Part shown: positions 1 to 11,999 of the stretch, piece by piece | How positions within the stretch are numbered: position 1 is the stretch's first letter | How the letters are laid out: each line of letters begins with the position of its first letter | Assembly (NCBI GenBank): GCA_020091685.1 | Contig: CM034600.1 | Span: 36,512,077 to 36,576,076, forward strand | Length of the DNA stretch: 64,000 bases | From: Lutjanus erythropterus | Lineage: Eukaryota > Chordata > Actinopteri > Lutjaniformes > Lutjanidae | Reading direction: 5' to 3' | Notes under the pieces: model-generated | Told to the model about the DNA's origin: nothing | Seen by the model: only the letters and a program-made list of their open reading frames with translations | Databases searched by the model: none | Program-made: the position numbers and the translations under genes

Positions 1-1531
1 GAACAATAAATGATATTACAGCAACAGGAAATACAAATCAAAACAAAAGAAGAAGGAGAAAATAAAAGTAATAATGTATTCACAGTTTTACATTACACTC
101 TGCTAACATGTACATGGGTTGATGTGACTGTGGGTTCACTGTTTAGCTCCCAGTGTGAATTGTATTTCTGTGAATCAGTCCACATGTGTTGCTTAAACTT
201 GCAAGTGCTCTTGCGTAAATAAGTCTATAAATGAACCTCCTGATGATGAATGAAGCTGCAGTGGTGATGACAGCGGTGATTCTTGCTCATAAAGCTGCAG
301 GGCTCGATGTTGAGTTCATCAGGAGCCTCTGCTGGGCCAACAATAAACAAAAGTCTATTTCTGCTGCTAAAAAATAAAAATCTATATCTTCAAACTGGAA
401 TTCTGATTACACATCAGCAGCCCGTTGCACCTGCTGAACAGATGCTTCCCAGAGCCAAGAAGGATTTAATGGTTGATTTCGAGCTGAAAACTGGTTGATG
501 TTCGGTCTGAACATCCACTACCTCCTTTTGCACTCTGTTCGATTGGCTAAAATGTGTTTACTACATCAACATTTCACAAAACACATATTTGTTTGATAAC
601 AAGTCCAGTTTTGCAAACCCGCTGCTGCCCGCACCCGTAAAGCTGACATCCAGGATCGACCTGTTACCCCTGAGTAAAATCTGCACCCGTCCAGAACCGT
701 TAATATAAGCCCTGCCTTTAATATAAGTCCTTAAAAACACATATACAGTCACTCAGAAACTTTTAACAAGCAGCAAAACCACTGAAAATATTTTTTCTCA
801 CAGTCTTTGAGCCCACCAAAATCCTCCCAAATGTCTGACTTGGCCTTTGACGACTAATTTTGCCTTTATGTCAACAGTTTTAGCCAACAGTTAGCCTCCA
901 TCGCTGTCAAACTGTGACATCCCATGGTTTGGCAGGATGCAGGGTCAAAGGTTCTGTCGCAGGCTTTCAGAATAAAAGCCTGTCAGCTGATTCGGCTTGA
1001 TATTAGTGTATTATTAAATGTTAAAAATACTGAGCAATCATTTTCATTGTTGATAGCAACTCCAGCACTGACCATGTGTTGGGAAAGTGAGCTTGTGCGT
1101 GTTTGTCTGGCAGCTCAGACTCATTAATCTAAAAATTTCCCAGGAAGTTCATTTTCTCCAGGTTCTCTCCCTCTGGTTTCTGTGCTTTAATGAAGGAGTC
1201 GGGTGGCAGAGCAGTTCAGCCCTTTACTGTATGATTGGTGATCTCTGACTTCTCCTGCTAACATGTTAAAATGTGCTTGGTCGACCTGTAGTTTCCCATG
1301 TACTCTCTGTCTCTCCCAAGATATATTGCCTATATATGGTATTAATGTAACATTTCCCCTTTTTTAAACAGTTAGTGCCAACTTTTAAAACAGTTTTTGA
1401 ACTACTAACTGGTTACTTTCTTCTGTGTTTTGCATAAAAAAAGTTTAGTAAAAAACCTGGTTTAGTTAAGCTGGGTGTTCCGAGTCCTGACAAATCTCTG
1501 TAAAACACTAAAATGTCCCAGTTTTCAATAC
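1..1531. other. Intergenic sequence, nothing recognised
   Basis: AT-rich sequence with only short chance reading frames. No splice-supported exon, RNA gene or clear repeat family was seen. Confidence 0.5.
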
Positions 1532-1660
1532 ACACCAAATTATTAAAGAAGCTTCAAGGGTGCAAAAGCATGAACTGCACCCTCAGTTTAATATTTTGCA
1601 GCCTCAGAAATTTGAATAATAAATGCCAGCTGCAAGGTGCTAGGTTTGGCACACAGACTG
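1532..1660 (+). repeat. Dispersed repeat, copy 1 (pair with 4060-4188)
   Basis: This 129-bp segment matches 4060-4188 in the same orientation, without gaps and with about 85% identity counted by eye. The shared core includes GCAAAAGCATGAACTG and CAGTTTAATATTTTGCAG. Flanking sequence does not match on either side. No coding frame is shared, so this is a transposon fragment or an old duplication of unknown family. Confidence 0.75.
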
Positions 1661-3395
1661 TGCATTTCCATGCACAATTCTGTTTCGGTTTATGTTTTTG
1701 GAACAGTCCAAAACGGGCTAGATGAAGGTGAATACGGATCAGCAGGTGGGGTGATCACTAAATAGTCTCTGACCAGTTACAATACTAGTTTTATTGAATA
1801 AATAACAAACTATTAATTTCACAAACAAAACATCTTATTCCTGTTGTATCCCACCATCTTCCTTGTGATTCCCCTGCATTAGCAATATCCTCATCAGTGA
1901 AAAATGGTTAATTAATCAATAATACTCATTTAAGAGTAAAATAAGGAGTAATCAGTATTTAGCATATTTCTATTATTGATTAACTGCAGTGTAAAGGCCT
2001 CAAAACATAATTATATCCTTGTTTTATACCCCTCCAGGATACAGACATTAAATGCCTGATTATCAATGCTGTATAAATGTAATTCCTTACTTTTCATCAA
2101 GAATATATAAAATAATCCTCAAATAGCAACACTTTCATCATGACCTTTGTCTATGTGGGCTGCCACTTTAGATTGTTGATGCAAATTATGAGCGTAATTG
2201 TGAAAGTTGGCATGAAGTCACAGTGTGTTCAGTGTTTCTAATGATATAAAGTGCACCCTCTTAATGCCCCAGGATACAGGATACATTTAAGAGTTTAATA
2301 AATGCATGTAAAGCGTTGTGAGGAGTGAAGAGTGTCTGTATTTTTCCACTGACTATGTCTGCAATGTGTTTTAAATAGTTTTACATTCAATCTGAACACA
2401 AGATAAAACTGTTGCCTTGAATCTTTGTTCTTCTACATATCTATTTCTCTTGGAAGACATTTTAAGAGGTACATTTTTTGTTATTGACAGAATACTGTAT
2501 ATTCAAAACACAACAGAGAATAAACTCCCTCTTCAGACCCCTTGATTGTAAGTCTGGGTGAAGAATATGCATCCACAAAGCCCAGTCTTTACTCAGTTCA
2601 AATGTCAGTACCTCGTCTGAAAATTAGAAAGGGGCTGTGTGCTGTTAGGTCACTGGCCTGTACCAGTCTGCAGGAATGTATGTGAAGGAAGCCAAGAACA
2701 TGCGGCTCACAACAATGCAGAGTGGGGTTTCAAAGAATTCCACTGCAAACATCTCTGAGTCATAATTTTAAAGAGTCTGTGTGAAAATAGTTCAGAAAGT
2801 GCTGGGTATGCAGACTGAGTAGTCTGTCAAATATGACTGTTAGTTAAACTTCCGTCCTCTCTAAAGGTGTTGATACTGTAGTTTACTGCAACGTTGACAG
2901 CATCAATTAACATCTAGAAGTTAACTGAATTTGGTATAATGAGCCAAAAAAAGAGCGGCCTGTAATATAAGCCTGCAATTTACATGTATAGTATATTTAG
3001 TTCACTTATAGTCAGTCGAGACAGGAAGCAATTTGGAGCCATCTCTGTCACTTAGACTGCTTTCACTCAAAATATCATGGCTTCTGTTGTCACAGTTTCC
3101 ACGGATTCTAAAGTGTATTGTGCTATAGATATGGATTATAAATAGATGTAGAAGCTCCAGTTTTTCACTGATATCTCAGATTTCCTCCCAATCACAGTCC
3201 TCCTGTATTTCTCCTAATTTATGACCGATTTTTCACACCTTTTTTTTTTGCTTTTCATTAACAAAACCAGTTTCTGACTGACACTGTACAACATGTATAA
3301 TAACTATGATCCTAAAAGTCTACGGTTAGCATCCAGACAACAATATAGTCGCACCAAACCAGAATTCCTGAGAAGAGTTCCCATTTCTGTTTTTT
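1661..3395. other. Intergenic sequence, nothing recognised
   Basis: AT-rich, with scattered short frames only and no clear repeat or exon. Confidence 0.45.
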
Positions 3396-3399
3396 TTAA

Positions 3400-3598
3400 T
3401 TATTATTATTTGGGTTTTTTACCTTTATTTTGACAGGGACTGCTGAAGATATGACAGGAAAGGGAGTAGCGAGAGAGGGGACGTCACGCAGTAAATGGAT
3501 CACAGGTGGGAGCCGAACCGGCGGCCGCTGCAGACGACCAGCAGCCTCAGTACGTGGGGTGCGTGCTTGACCAACTGAGCTGTAGAAACGCCCCGAGT
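3400..3598 (-). repeat. tRNA-derived SINE (percomorph type), complete or nearly so
   Basis: Read on the minus strand, the 5' end at about 3598 carries an A-box-like CAGCTCAGTTGGTCAAG and a B-box-like GGTTCGGCTCC. A body with CTGTCATATCTTCAGC and an end with CAAAATAAAGG precede a short AAT-repeat tail at 3397-3412. This order (tRNA head, body, simple-repeat tail) is that of a common percomorph SINE as I remember it. It is a retroposon, not a functional tRNA. Confidence 0.85.
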
Positions 3599-4059
3599 TC
3601 TCCTTTCTTATGGAAAGTTTTAAAGGAAAGTAGCATGCATTTTGTAAAATCAGCTGCCTCAATTTTCTTTTAGCAGTTAAAAGTATTAAACATAAAAGTA
3701 TTTAACATAAAAACACTGTTGCAGTGTATGTATTTATTTTAATTCTTTTAAAGTCACCAGAATGCATAAAACAATCAGATTTTTTGGTTTCAAAATCCTC
3801 CCTATTTTTGAGGTCTCAAGGTCGGCAAGTATGTAGATTCTGAACTGTTTATCAGTATTTTAAGAATGTAACTAAACATTATTACTACTGTCAATCAAAG
3901 AGGTGTAGTTTCCTCTGACTGACTCTAAAGCTGACAGCAGCCTGGCAGAAGAGACGCTCTGAACTCTGAGCAGGACGCACACTTTTATGAAGAACATTAA
4001 ATGTGAGGCAGGATAAAACGAGACTCATGTAGGCTGATACAGGACTTTAGTCAAGCTGT

Positions 4060-4188
4060 CACCAAATTGTTAAAGACACTACAAGGACGCAAAAGCATGA
4101 ACTGTGCCCACAGTTTAATATTTTGCAGCCCCAGAAATTTGAATAAAAAATGCCAAGTGCAAGGCGGCAGGTCTGGCACACAGACTGG
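4060..4188 (+). repeat. Dispersed repeat, copy 2 (pair with 1532-1660)
   Basis: Same-strand partner of the segment at 1532-1660: equal length, no gaps, roughly 18-19 differences by eye. It lies 2.5 kb from its partner with the SINE between them. Confidence 0.75.
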
Positions 4189-6640
4189 GCGTCTCTCCGC
4201 TGCGCTCTGGCTCTGCTGCCTTCAGGTGCTGTAGGGATTTCATGAACTGAAGAAGCTTTCCATGCAGTATAAAGCAGCTGTGGACATCTATAAGAATCAC
4301 CCACATTCCTGCGTTATCTACAGTAAATATTATTTTCATTCCCACTAATTTCAGATGTGCCCCTGTCATTTTGTTCTGGAAACAGGACCATCAGTGTGGT
4401 AAGCATTGAAATGATTGTCTCTGATTTATCATTTTAATATATAATACTATATTTTTAATGCATAATTTTAATTTATCCTGATGAAAATGCATGTGGTGTG
4501 TGCATAATTGCATGCATGTGCATAGGACTGTACATTTAAGTGCCCTGGTTTGGGGATTTGAAAAGATGGCCACCCTGAGTTCAGTGGGGCGCTGAAGTAG
4601 CAAAAAGAAAAGGAAAGAAGAGTTAAATCTTTGTTTTAGAACAGCCAAGTCCGATTTAGCTGGCAAAATTCTGGAGAGTGGAAGCAGGGAGGTAGCCGTA
4701 CCAGCTTGATATTCTGATGTTCATAAGAATTAATTTACCTAAAATACGTCTCATAAACCTGTTTCATTAATGTTTAAATATTTTATTCAATCATAATCCT
4801 GAAAAACAGACACATAAAGCCTCTTAGAATAATGATAATAGTGGCATGTTTTAAAATTTGTCTAATTTCCACCCTATTTAATCGACCACATGTCAGATTC
4901 CTGATCAGAAAAATACTAAGCCTCATTCAAAAGGAGCTATGATGCATATTAATTTAATTACTAATCACTGTCAACCCTTCACTGAACTGGACAATCAGTA
5001 TTTTGGTGAAAAAAAAACTTAAACTGGTTATGACATGAAGTTATTTCATCTCTGAAGCCATGCAGGTAAGATGATCAGTGGCTGGGAATTTTTGCATCAG
5101 TGTGAGGCAAAGAAAATACTTTTCATCATTTTCTGCTGACTGAAATGAATTACAGACAGTCTGTAACATTAGTTTTAGCCATTTCTGTCTCATACACGGA
5201 CGATAAAGTGGACAGAAAGTACAAAACGAGTGATGACACGTGGTGTAAAGTTAGCAGCAGCGGTGCAGACATCACTGATAATCCTCATATATCGTGTTTG
5301 GGTGCTGACACTCCTGCTGCAGCTGCCCCAGACGATCAAGAATATTCTCGTAATCGATGATGTAAAAGCAGATAAAAACAGTTTATAACTTATAAATTGG
5401 TTAACTCAGTCTTTGGATCTTATTTAGATGTAGATGCCAGCTGGTGCACATGGCTCTGCAGCCATTTTGTCATAACCTTTGAACAGTTCTGCGGTTTTTG
5501 CCCAATGAGACATAACGTAGCTGTCAGAAAATCATTAGATCTCCGTTCGGCTAAGAGACTGAACCACTTTCTCTTCTTGGAAATTTCCAATTAAGTCTGC
5601 GTGATTTTCCATGAATGGGTAATAAATCATACTCGATGTGATCCAGAATATTTCAGATGGTTTAGTTTGTCTCTTTCATCATCACAGACCGAGACTTCTT
5701 TTGGTTTGAGCTCTCATTCACCATACAACACTTTGCACTGAAATCACCATTAACTCACAGACATATCTTTTGCCTCTGTTATAAAAAAAAAAAATCTTGG
5801 TTAAAATACCAGAAGTACCAGATGTGGTTATATGCGGTTGCCACTTGTCAGTACTGGTGAGCCTGGGCTGTGACAGAATGATTTGAACTCAGAAACTCGT
5901 CCCCACACAACCCTGAGAGTCCCCACACAACCCTGAGATGAAATCCCTGAGGAGTCCCCAGTTTGTCACAACCAACCTCGAGGGAAGACATTAAAGAGAC
6001 CGCATGTGATTTGTAATTTTAAACATTTAGTAGAAGTCAGACAGAGACTACTGTAATCTGTAAATATTTGGTGTCAAATCTTTTTAAAGGCTGCATGGGT
6101 GCGTTGTAAAAATGTCGACACGCTGCCTCTCGGGTCATCGAACAGGCTTGACAAATCTGACAATTAGTAGTTATAGTTTTACAAAATCATCACTTCGAGA
6201 ACCGTGCAGTCTTCATGGTGCAGTAGGCCATGAGTGTGGAGGTCTGAAAGTATCTGAGATCTCAAGGTGTTTTTTACAAGGGGTGCAGATCTCATTACAA
6301 TATAGGGAGGGACCACAGATGTCACACAGGTGGATTATGGTCAGAATCCATATAGCTAAGTTTAACTTAACCCTAATATAACCACATATGCTATGATGAG
6401 CGATGGATGTGGACAACTGGAGGCTGTAATATTGCCATAAGTTCACAGTAGCTAGCGAATGTCAGGTGCCACATGCTAAGTAAAGGTTTATGCTAGCTTG
6501 ACAATTGCTCCTCCACATCCACTTTAAACTTAAACGAGTCTGAATCTTTAAATTAATATCATTACAACTGTCTCAAAGTTTTACAGATATAATTAATGTA
6601 ACATTAGCTAGCTAGCTAGTTAATTCAATTGAGGCGGTCT
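4189..6640. other. Intergenic sequence with one small tandem duplication
   Basis: AT-rich and without recognised genes. A perfect 20-bp unit is duplicated in tandem at 5899-5918 and 5919-5938. A short GCTAGC run lies near 6606-6620. Confidence 0.45.
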
Positions 6641-7400
6641 GGTTGCGTTTTTAAACCACTTGGAACAAATGATCACTTGAACTCGATGATGAACTGATTA
6701 AAATTTGGTGGTCAAAGAACAAGGCCACTGTGACCTCATGTATATTGTATTCTTGCGAGTGGTTTATCTCAAAAACACCTTGCAGGAATTTCTTTAGACT
6801 TCGTACAAACGAACTGGTGGACTCAAAAACTGTAAAAAATGATGCAAAAGTGTCGTCTTAGATCCCCCTGTGATAGATTAAATGTGATAGAGGGGTCCTT
6901 CTGGTGGAGAAAACATGATAAAGGGCCATCTAAGGTGCCCTTCCAGAAGTACCATAAAGGTTGCTCTACATACTAAAAATTATTTGGCCTCTACATGGAT
7001 TTAAATGCTTAAATAGTTTCCTGTGTCCTTTTATTACAGTGGTACAGAGTTGCAGTAGTTGTTGTACAATAAAACAATTCTAATCTGAACCAGGAGTTGG
7101 AACTTTTTCACCTTAAATTCACAACAGTTTTTGCAACACTGGTGCCTCACCACATACAACTGGTGCCCTTTACATTTTTTTTGCCCCTGCAACTCATAGT
7201 CTGCCACTGGACTCAAGAATGAACTAATGAACTTCTTGTCAGGAACGCTTAGAGGGAATTTCTGTTTTGGACTCAAGGACGAACTGCTTATATTTGGTGG
7301 TCAAAAGCTACTGAAACTTCACAAAACTTGTTTTTGGCCATAACTCAACTACCACAGTCATCATTTTTGGGAAAACTTCTAAAAACTTTTGCCTTTAGAA
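6640..7400 (+). repeat. Dispersed fish repeat with internal repetition
   Basis: Segments at about 6662-6845 and 7205-7400 share phrases such as AATTTGGTGGTCAAAG / ATTTGGTGGTCAAAAG and a GGACTCAAGGACGAACTG-type phrase. The second also has TTTTTGGCCATAACTCAA, which I associate with a very common teleost repeat. The class is unknown to me. The ORFs here are chance frames. Confidence 0.45.
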
Positions 7401-9480
7401 GTGGTCCAGGGACACTGTTTATGACTCTCTGAACCCTTCTGAACCAGTACAGATAATGGCTGGATGATCAAACTCTGTTCTTTTGTCTTGTCTGCAGGTC
7501 ACCAACACTCTGACTCCACATATTCATTGGATGGCTTGCCAGTCCGACCGCAGGAAAAACCACTGGGATGCTTCGCTGCGATAACTTTGGCCTCCTCAGT
7601 GGTTATTAAGGAAAGAAGAGTGTTAATTATTGCTTCGCATAGTCAGATTTTCCCAGACAGCGCCGCGATCTGAATCTTTAACCTTTAACCTGTTATTAGG
7701 CAGAGTGGCACAGTTTGACAGGGTTTGACTGAACTTAAGCTCATGTGGCTGATGCGGTCGCTGAAGTAGAACTTGTCTTAAAAAAGTTGTTCTAATGTAT
7801 AACTAAACAGCTCAGCAGAGGTTTGTAATTTAAAGCTGCTGGTGTGCTAACACTTCCTGTCTGTACATCTCCAAGCTCCTAATCATATGTATGTAAATGT
7901 CTCCTCCATGAATTGAAGAATACCAGCAGGCACCACGACAGACACACAAATATGCTAATCCATAATATTTAATTTTATTTCCCAACCATACAATCTAGTA
8001 TATGATGAACATGTCAGCAGCATTTACTATGTATAACCCCTCAATTTGACAGATTTATTTATTTTTTCCCTGTTGCCACCACATTTTTGGCGCCACATAT
8101 ACTTGTAATCAGGAGGAATGGTATGCGATGGCCTTTGGCAGTGAAATATGCAAAAATGCTTAAAGTTTTTTTTCCCATAGATAGTAATGGGAAAGGGATG
8201 CAAGGAAGCCAAAACACTCCTTGGAAGTCCTATAACTTTGTCAGACTTGAAGCTGGAAACTTTATTCAAACTTTCAACAGGTCACCTCTCATTTAACTTT
8301 ATTGGTTGAACCTTTTAAAAACTAAAGGCTCTTTTTGTCAGTTGACAGCTATGATATTTGAAGTGCACAGCAAATATGTGAATAGGAATTGATGGGGGGG
8401 TGAGTGGCAGGGATAAAATAATGCTGAAAGGACATTTTATGACCTTGTGATGTAAAAAAAAACAAACATAATGCAAAAGCAAATGTTTATGGTTTGCAAG
8501 CTGATACCAGTGGAAAGCAGCTTGGCATCGCCACACTAATTTGCAGATGTGAATTTCCACAGTCCAGAACCTCTGAGTTCATTGTCAATCTCTAAAGGGC
8601 GTTACTAACAGGTGCAGGCCAAAATGCTCCCTGGTGCACTTTAGACATGAAACAGGCAGTGCAGTAAGAGGATCTTGATCCATATTTGATCAGCACTGCC
8701 TACTTTTAACCGTTTGATCAGAGTTTCAGGCTTTGCGCCGGACGGACCTGCTGACTGGACACAACCGGATACACCTACAACCAGTCAGAGCACTGAAACA
8801 TGTGGCATGTGACTTTTCAGCTCCAGACTGTGTCAATCATCCGCCACATATTAAATAAATGGTTGTGATTGGCCAGTCCAGATCCGATGCTAGTTCAGTT
8901 CTGTCTAAATGAAAAGGGGGCCGGATGCACCTGCCAGAGCAAATGAAAACATAAGCCTGGTAGATTAGTCTGGTAGTCCAGGGGATGAGGGGAATGAGAA
9001 TAGCAAAAAGTAATCTAGGGAAAAGAAGGAAGTGAAACTGAGGTAAATGCACAACCAGGGATCTTTCAACAAACACACACCCTCCAAAAGGGAAAAAGGT
9101 TGCCCCTACCAAGGAGACTAAAACACAGAACACACAGACACCCGCCCTCTAAAAAGGGAGTAAGTGCCAAAACCCAGCCCATGCCAGCATCATGCTAGCC
9201 ACAAGCAGTCTAACCTGGCATACACAGACTAAATTACAGACATCTGCCAAATGCCTCCCGGCCCTGCTGTTAAACTCCAGGCCTGATTATCGATTGACCA
9301 CAGCTGTGGCCAATCACTGCAGCTGCAGCGAGGGGAGGTGCAGCACCTGGACACAGGAGAAGACAGCAAGACTACACACTGTAGCATGTAACAGTGGTGC
9401 TACTAAAAGAAGTAGAAAAAGCAGTTTAAAATAAAAGATTTTCTCCATCCACAGTTTGTGTATCAAATTGCAGCTTTGTC
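7401..9480. other. Intergenic sequence, nothing recognised
   Basis: No exon, RNA gene or convincing repeat family was seen. An open minus-strand frame at 8837-9133 lacks any domain and is probably chance. Confidence 0.4.
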
Positions 9481-9625
9481 TCCTTTCATGTAAAAACATT
9501 TCAAAAATCTGAACATCACACAAAACCCGGTGACCACTGGCCTACATCTGAACCAGGACCTGCAGTGCAAGGTCGCAACTCTAACCACTGAGTCACTGAT
9601 CCACCTATCGTAAAAGATGACTAAT
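9480..9625 (-). repeat. Candidate tRNA-derived SINE fragment
   Basis: On the minus strand, TGACTCAGTGGTTAGAG resembles a Pol III A box. About 40 bases on, CTGGTTCAGATG resembles a B box. The spacing fits a tRNA-derived SINE head. The body is not recognised, so the family is open. Confidence 0.45.
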
Positions 9626-9804
9626 ATAATCAAGATCATGACTTCACATTGCCCATGGGTCACTTTCCCATAGTGCATCTCTGCTTTATCTCCCGACCCT
9701 TTCCGTTAGCTTCCCGTTTGTCTGTGTGAGCAGGTCTGATTCTGAGAAAAAGCATGGGGCTTTCCAGATTTCCTCAGACTTGGATGTGAAGTAGAATCAA
9801 ATTA

Positions 9805-10040
9805 TGCAGCGCTGGAGGAGAGAGAGAGGGAGAGACGAGAGCGAAGATGAGTGAAGAGGAATGAAGTATAAAGAAGAGATTTAAGATGAAAACAACAACA
9901 AAGGAAAAGATGACAACGAAAGACTTGAATGTCTCCGTCAAGGAGGCAGTGTTGTGAGAAGAGTAGCGTGAGAGTCAGTAAAAGAAAGACAGAAAATGAC
10001 AGGGGTGAGAAGAGAAAGAGAAACAACAAGACATAAGAGA
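9805..10040 (+). repeat. Purine-rich (GA/GAA) low-complexity tract
   Basis: An almost unbroken purine-biased strand with GAGAGAGAGGGAGAGACGAG-type sequence. The 84-aa minus-strand frame across it (Leu/Ser/Phe-rich) is a composition artefact. Confidence 0.7.
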
Positions 10041-11130
10041 TGAGAGACAAAAACAAGCGTTCGACTGGAGAACAGAGGCGTTGTGTTCAGTGGGAAAGGT
10101 CGTATATTGTCCTGCGGTGCTGCGATGCATTAATTACAGGATAAGAAATGATAAGCTCTGCTGCAGGGCTATGAATAGACAGGCAGAGAGACAGACAGAT
10201 AGCTGACAGTGCAACCGGATGCTGACTGTCTCTGGGTTACTCACAGTCGAAGATGAAGTTGTAAAGCAAGCTGGTGAGCAGGTAGAAGGAAGGTCATTGT
10301 CTTTCTTGCCAAGGACAGTTTGACAGGACAAACACTCATTATTTATGGCTGTTAGAGGGAAACGATCTGTAGTAATTTCTTATGGCCGCTACTCAAATAC
10401 CTGCTGTCTCAATTAATGTGAGGAGGAAGGGGGCGGGGGGGCAACTAAATTACCATCTTTGTTATTTCCCTGCCATAAGCAATGCATTCATATTCATATA
10501 GAATTTATTCATATAAAAAAGAAAACAAGACTGTAGGTGAAGATCTGGTGACCGTGAAGTTGCCATAAAATATGAATGAACGATAGTGTTAGCTGTTTCC
10601 TTCATGCTTTATTACACTGGGTCCTAACTAAATGCAGCAAAATCAGTTTGGCTGCATTGTTTTACTTGGGAATGTTCATACTGGCTGCAAGTGACACAGC
10701 GCTGCGGGGTGCTGTTTTGAACTTCACTCAGTCATCCTGTTTCTATTTGTTCCTGTCACTCACACTGGAAGCGTTGCATCATGGACGAGGAACCGTTAAT
10801 TCATGAAGTGTGGAAAAAGAACAAAAAAGAGTCAGATTTCTTGAGGCTTGTCCTCAAAAGTATGGATGTTCCTGGTGACTAATTTCCCTGTTAATTAAAT
10901 TCAAAATGTAATTTAGAGAAGTCGACTAGTTTAACTAACACTCAGAAAGCAGTTAAAATTGAGCAGAATTTATTCATTTATAATGTTAAACAGTGTCCAA
11001 AAAACAAACTGTGCTTATTAAAAGCCATTTGAAGCTGTTAATCACAGTCTACAATCGCCAAATCACACTTTGAATGCTACAGAAACGTGCGCCACTTTGC
11101 GCTGTGCAGTACAAACATCACACACTGGCT
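10041..11130. other. Intergenic sequence, nothing recognised
   Basis: No exon or RNA gene was seen. GTCGACTAG near 10921 may be an outer part of the hAT-like element that follows. Confidence 0.4.
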
Positions 11131-11990
11131 TACCAAACATGACAACAGCTCACTAAATGTTTAAAATTTTCAGACTGAAGAGGATCACGGTGTCGGCGGG
11201 TAAACAACTCAGAGCTGACATTAGCTGCAAGCCTGACACACAGTGTGGCTACCGTTAGCCGAGCTAGCAGTAGCAGCTGCTCTGCTTGCAGGTTAATGTA
11301 CGTGTCATTATGCTTAACGTGCTTAGTGTGGTCACATGTTGCTCCAGTCGAGTGGTTACACCCCAGTTTATTAACGTCACAGCCTACATTCAACATTATT
11401 TCCATTTTCTACATTAAAACACTGCCAAACCGCGCTGGTTTTACGAGCTGTTATCTGTCTGACTTTGCTGGTTGCCTAGGCCATCGGGGCATACGCACTT
11501 ACAGAGAAAGGAGCTGCCATCAGATGGGGCCACAGCCCCAACTAGTGGTTGACGGCTGCATAACATCTTAGAGGCAACACTTAACTGGCATTGTGCATGA
11601 ATGAAATATTGATTAATAGTTTAAACGACTAGTATTTCTGGTGCTGACTAGCGAGGGTGACGATGTTTAATCACAAGGTCGACTAATCGCACACATTCCT
11701 ACTCAAAAGACTTGAGAATTGACTCTGACTCAAGATTTGGGACTCATAAACAATCTGGCTCATTAACATTTAAGGAAATGTCAAGCTCTTATTACACATC
11801 AGGTGCACTGCAGCAGTAACACCATGCCGAGTGCACCTGCGCCTGCTGTGCCATTTGTCGCAACCTTTGGCTGCGATATCTTCACACAAGGAACATCTGC
11901 TTCATCAGCAATGCTGGATCAACCACATCACACTTTATCAGGCACCTGAAAATGCTGAAAGGTGAGTCACTTGGTAATGTACCGTAAGTT
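11130..11990 (+). mobile_element. hAT-like DNA transposon remnant with BED-finger-like peptide
   Basis: Sequence around 11530-11570 (AACTAGTGGTTGACGGCTGC) and 11670-11690 (GGTCGACTAATCGCAC) resembles fish hAT-type elements. At about 11895-11960 one frame reads NAGSTTSHFIRHLK, close to the end of the BED zinc finger in hAT transposases (pattern G-S/T-T-S/T-x-L/F-x-R-H-L-K). No transposase catalytic domain was found and frames are short, so this is a remnant. Class from motif resemblance only. Confidence 0.4.
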
Positions 11991-11999
11991 AACATCTGT

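Noticed and set aside
3400-3598. Functional tRNA gene on the minus strand
   Set aside because: Pol III boxes are present, but the segment continues into a SINE body and simple-repeat tail, and no cloverleaf was evident.
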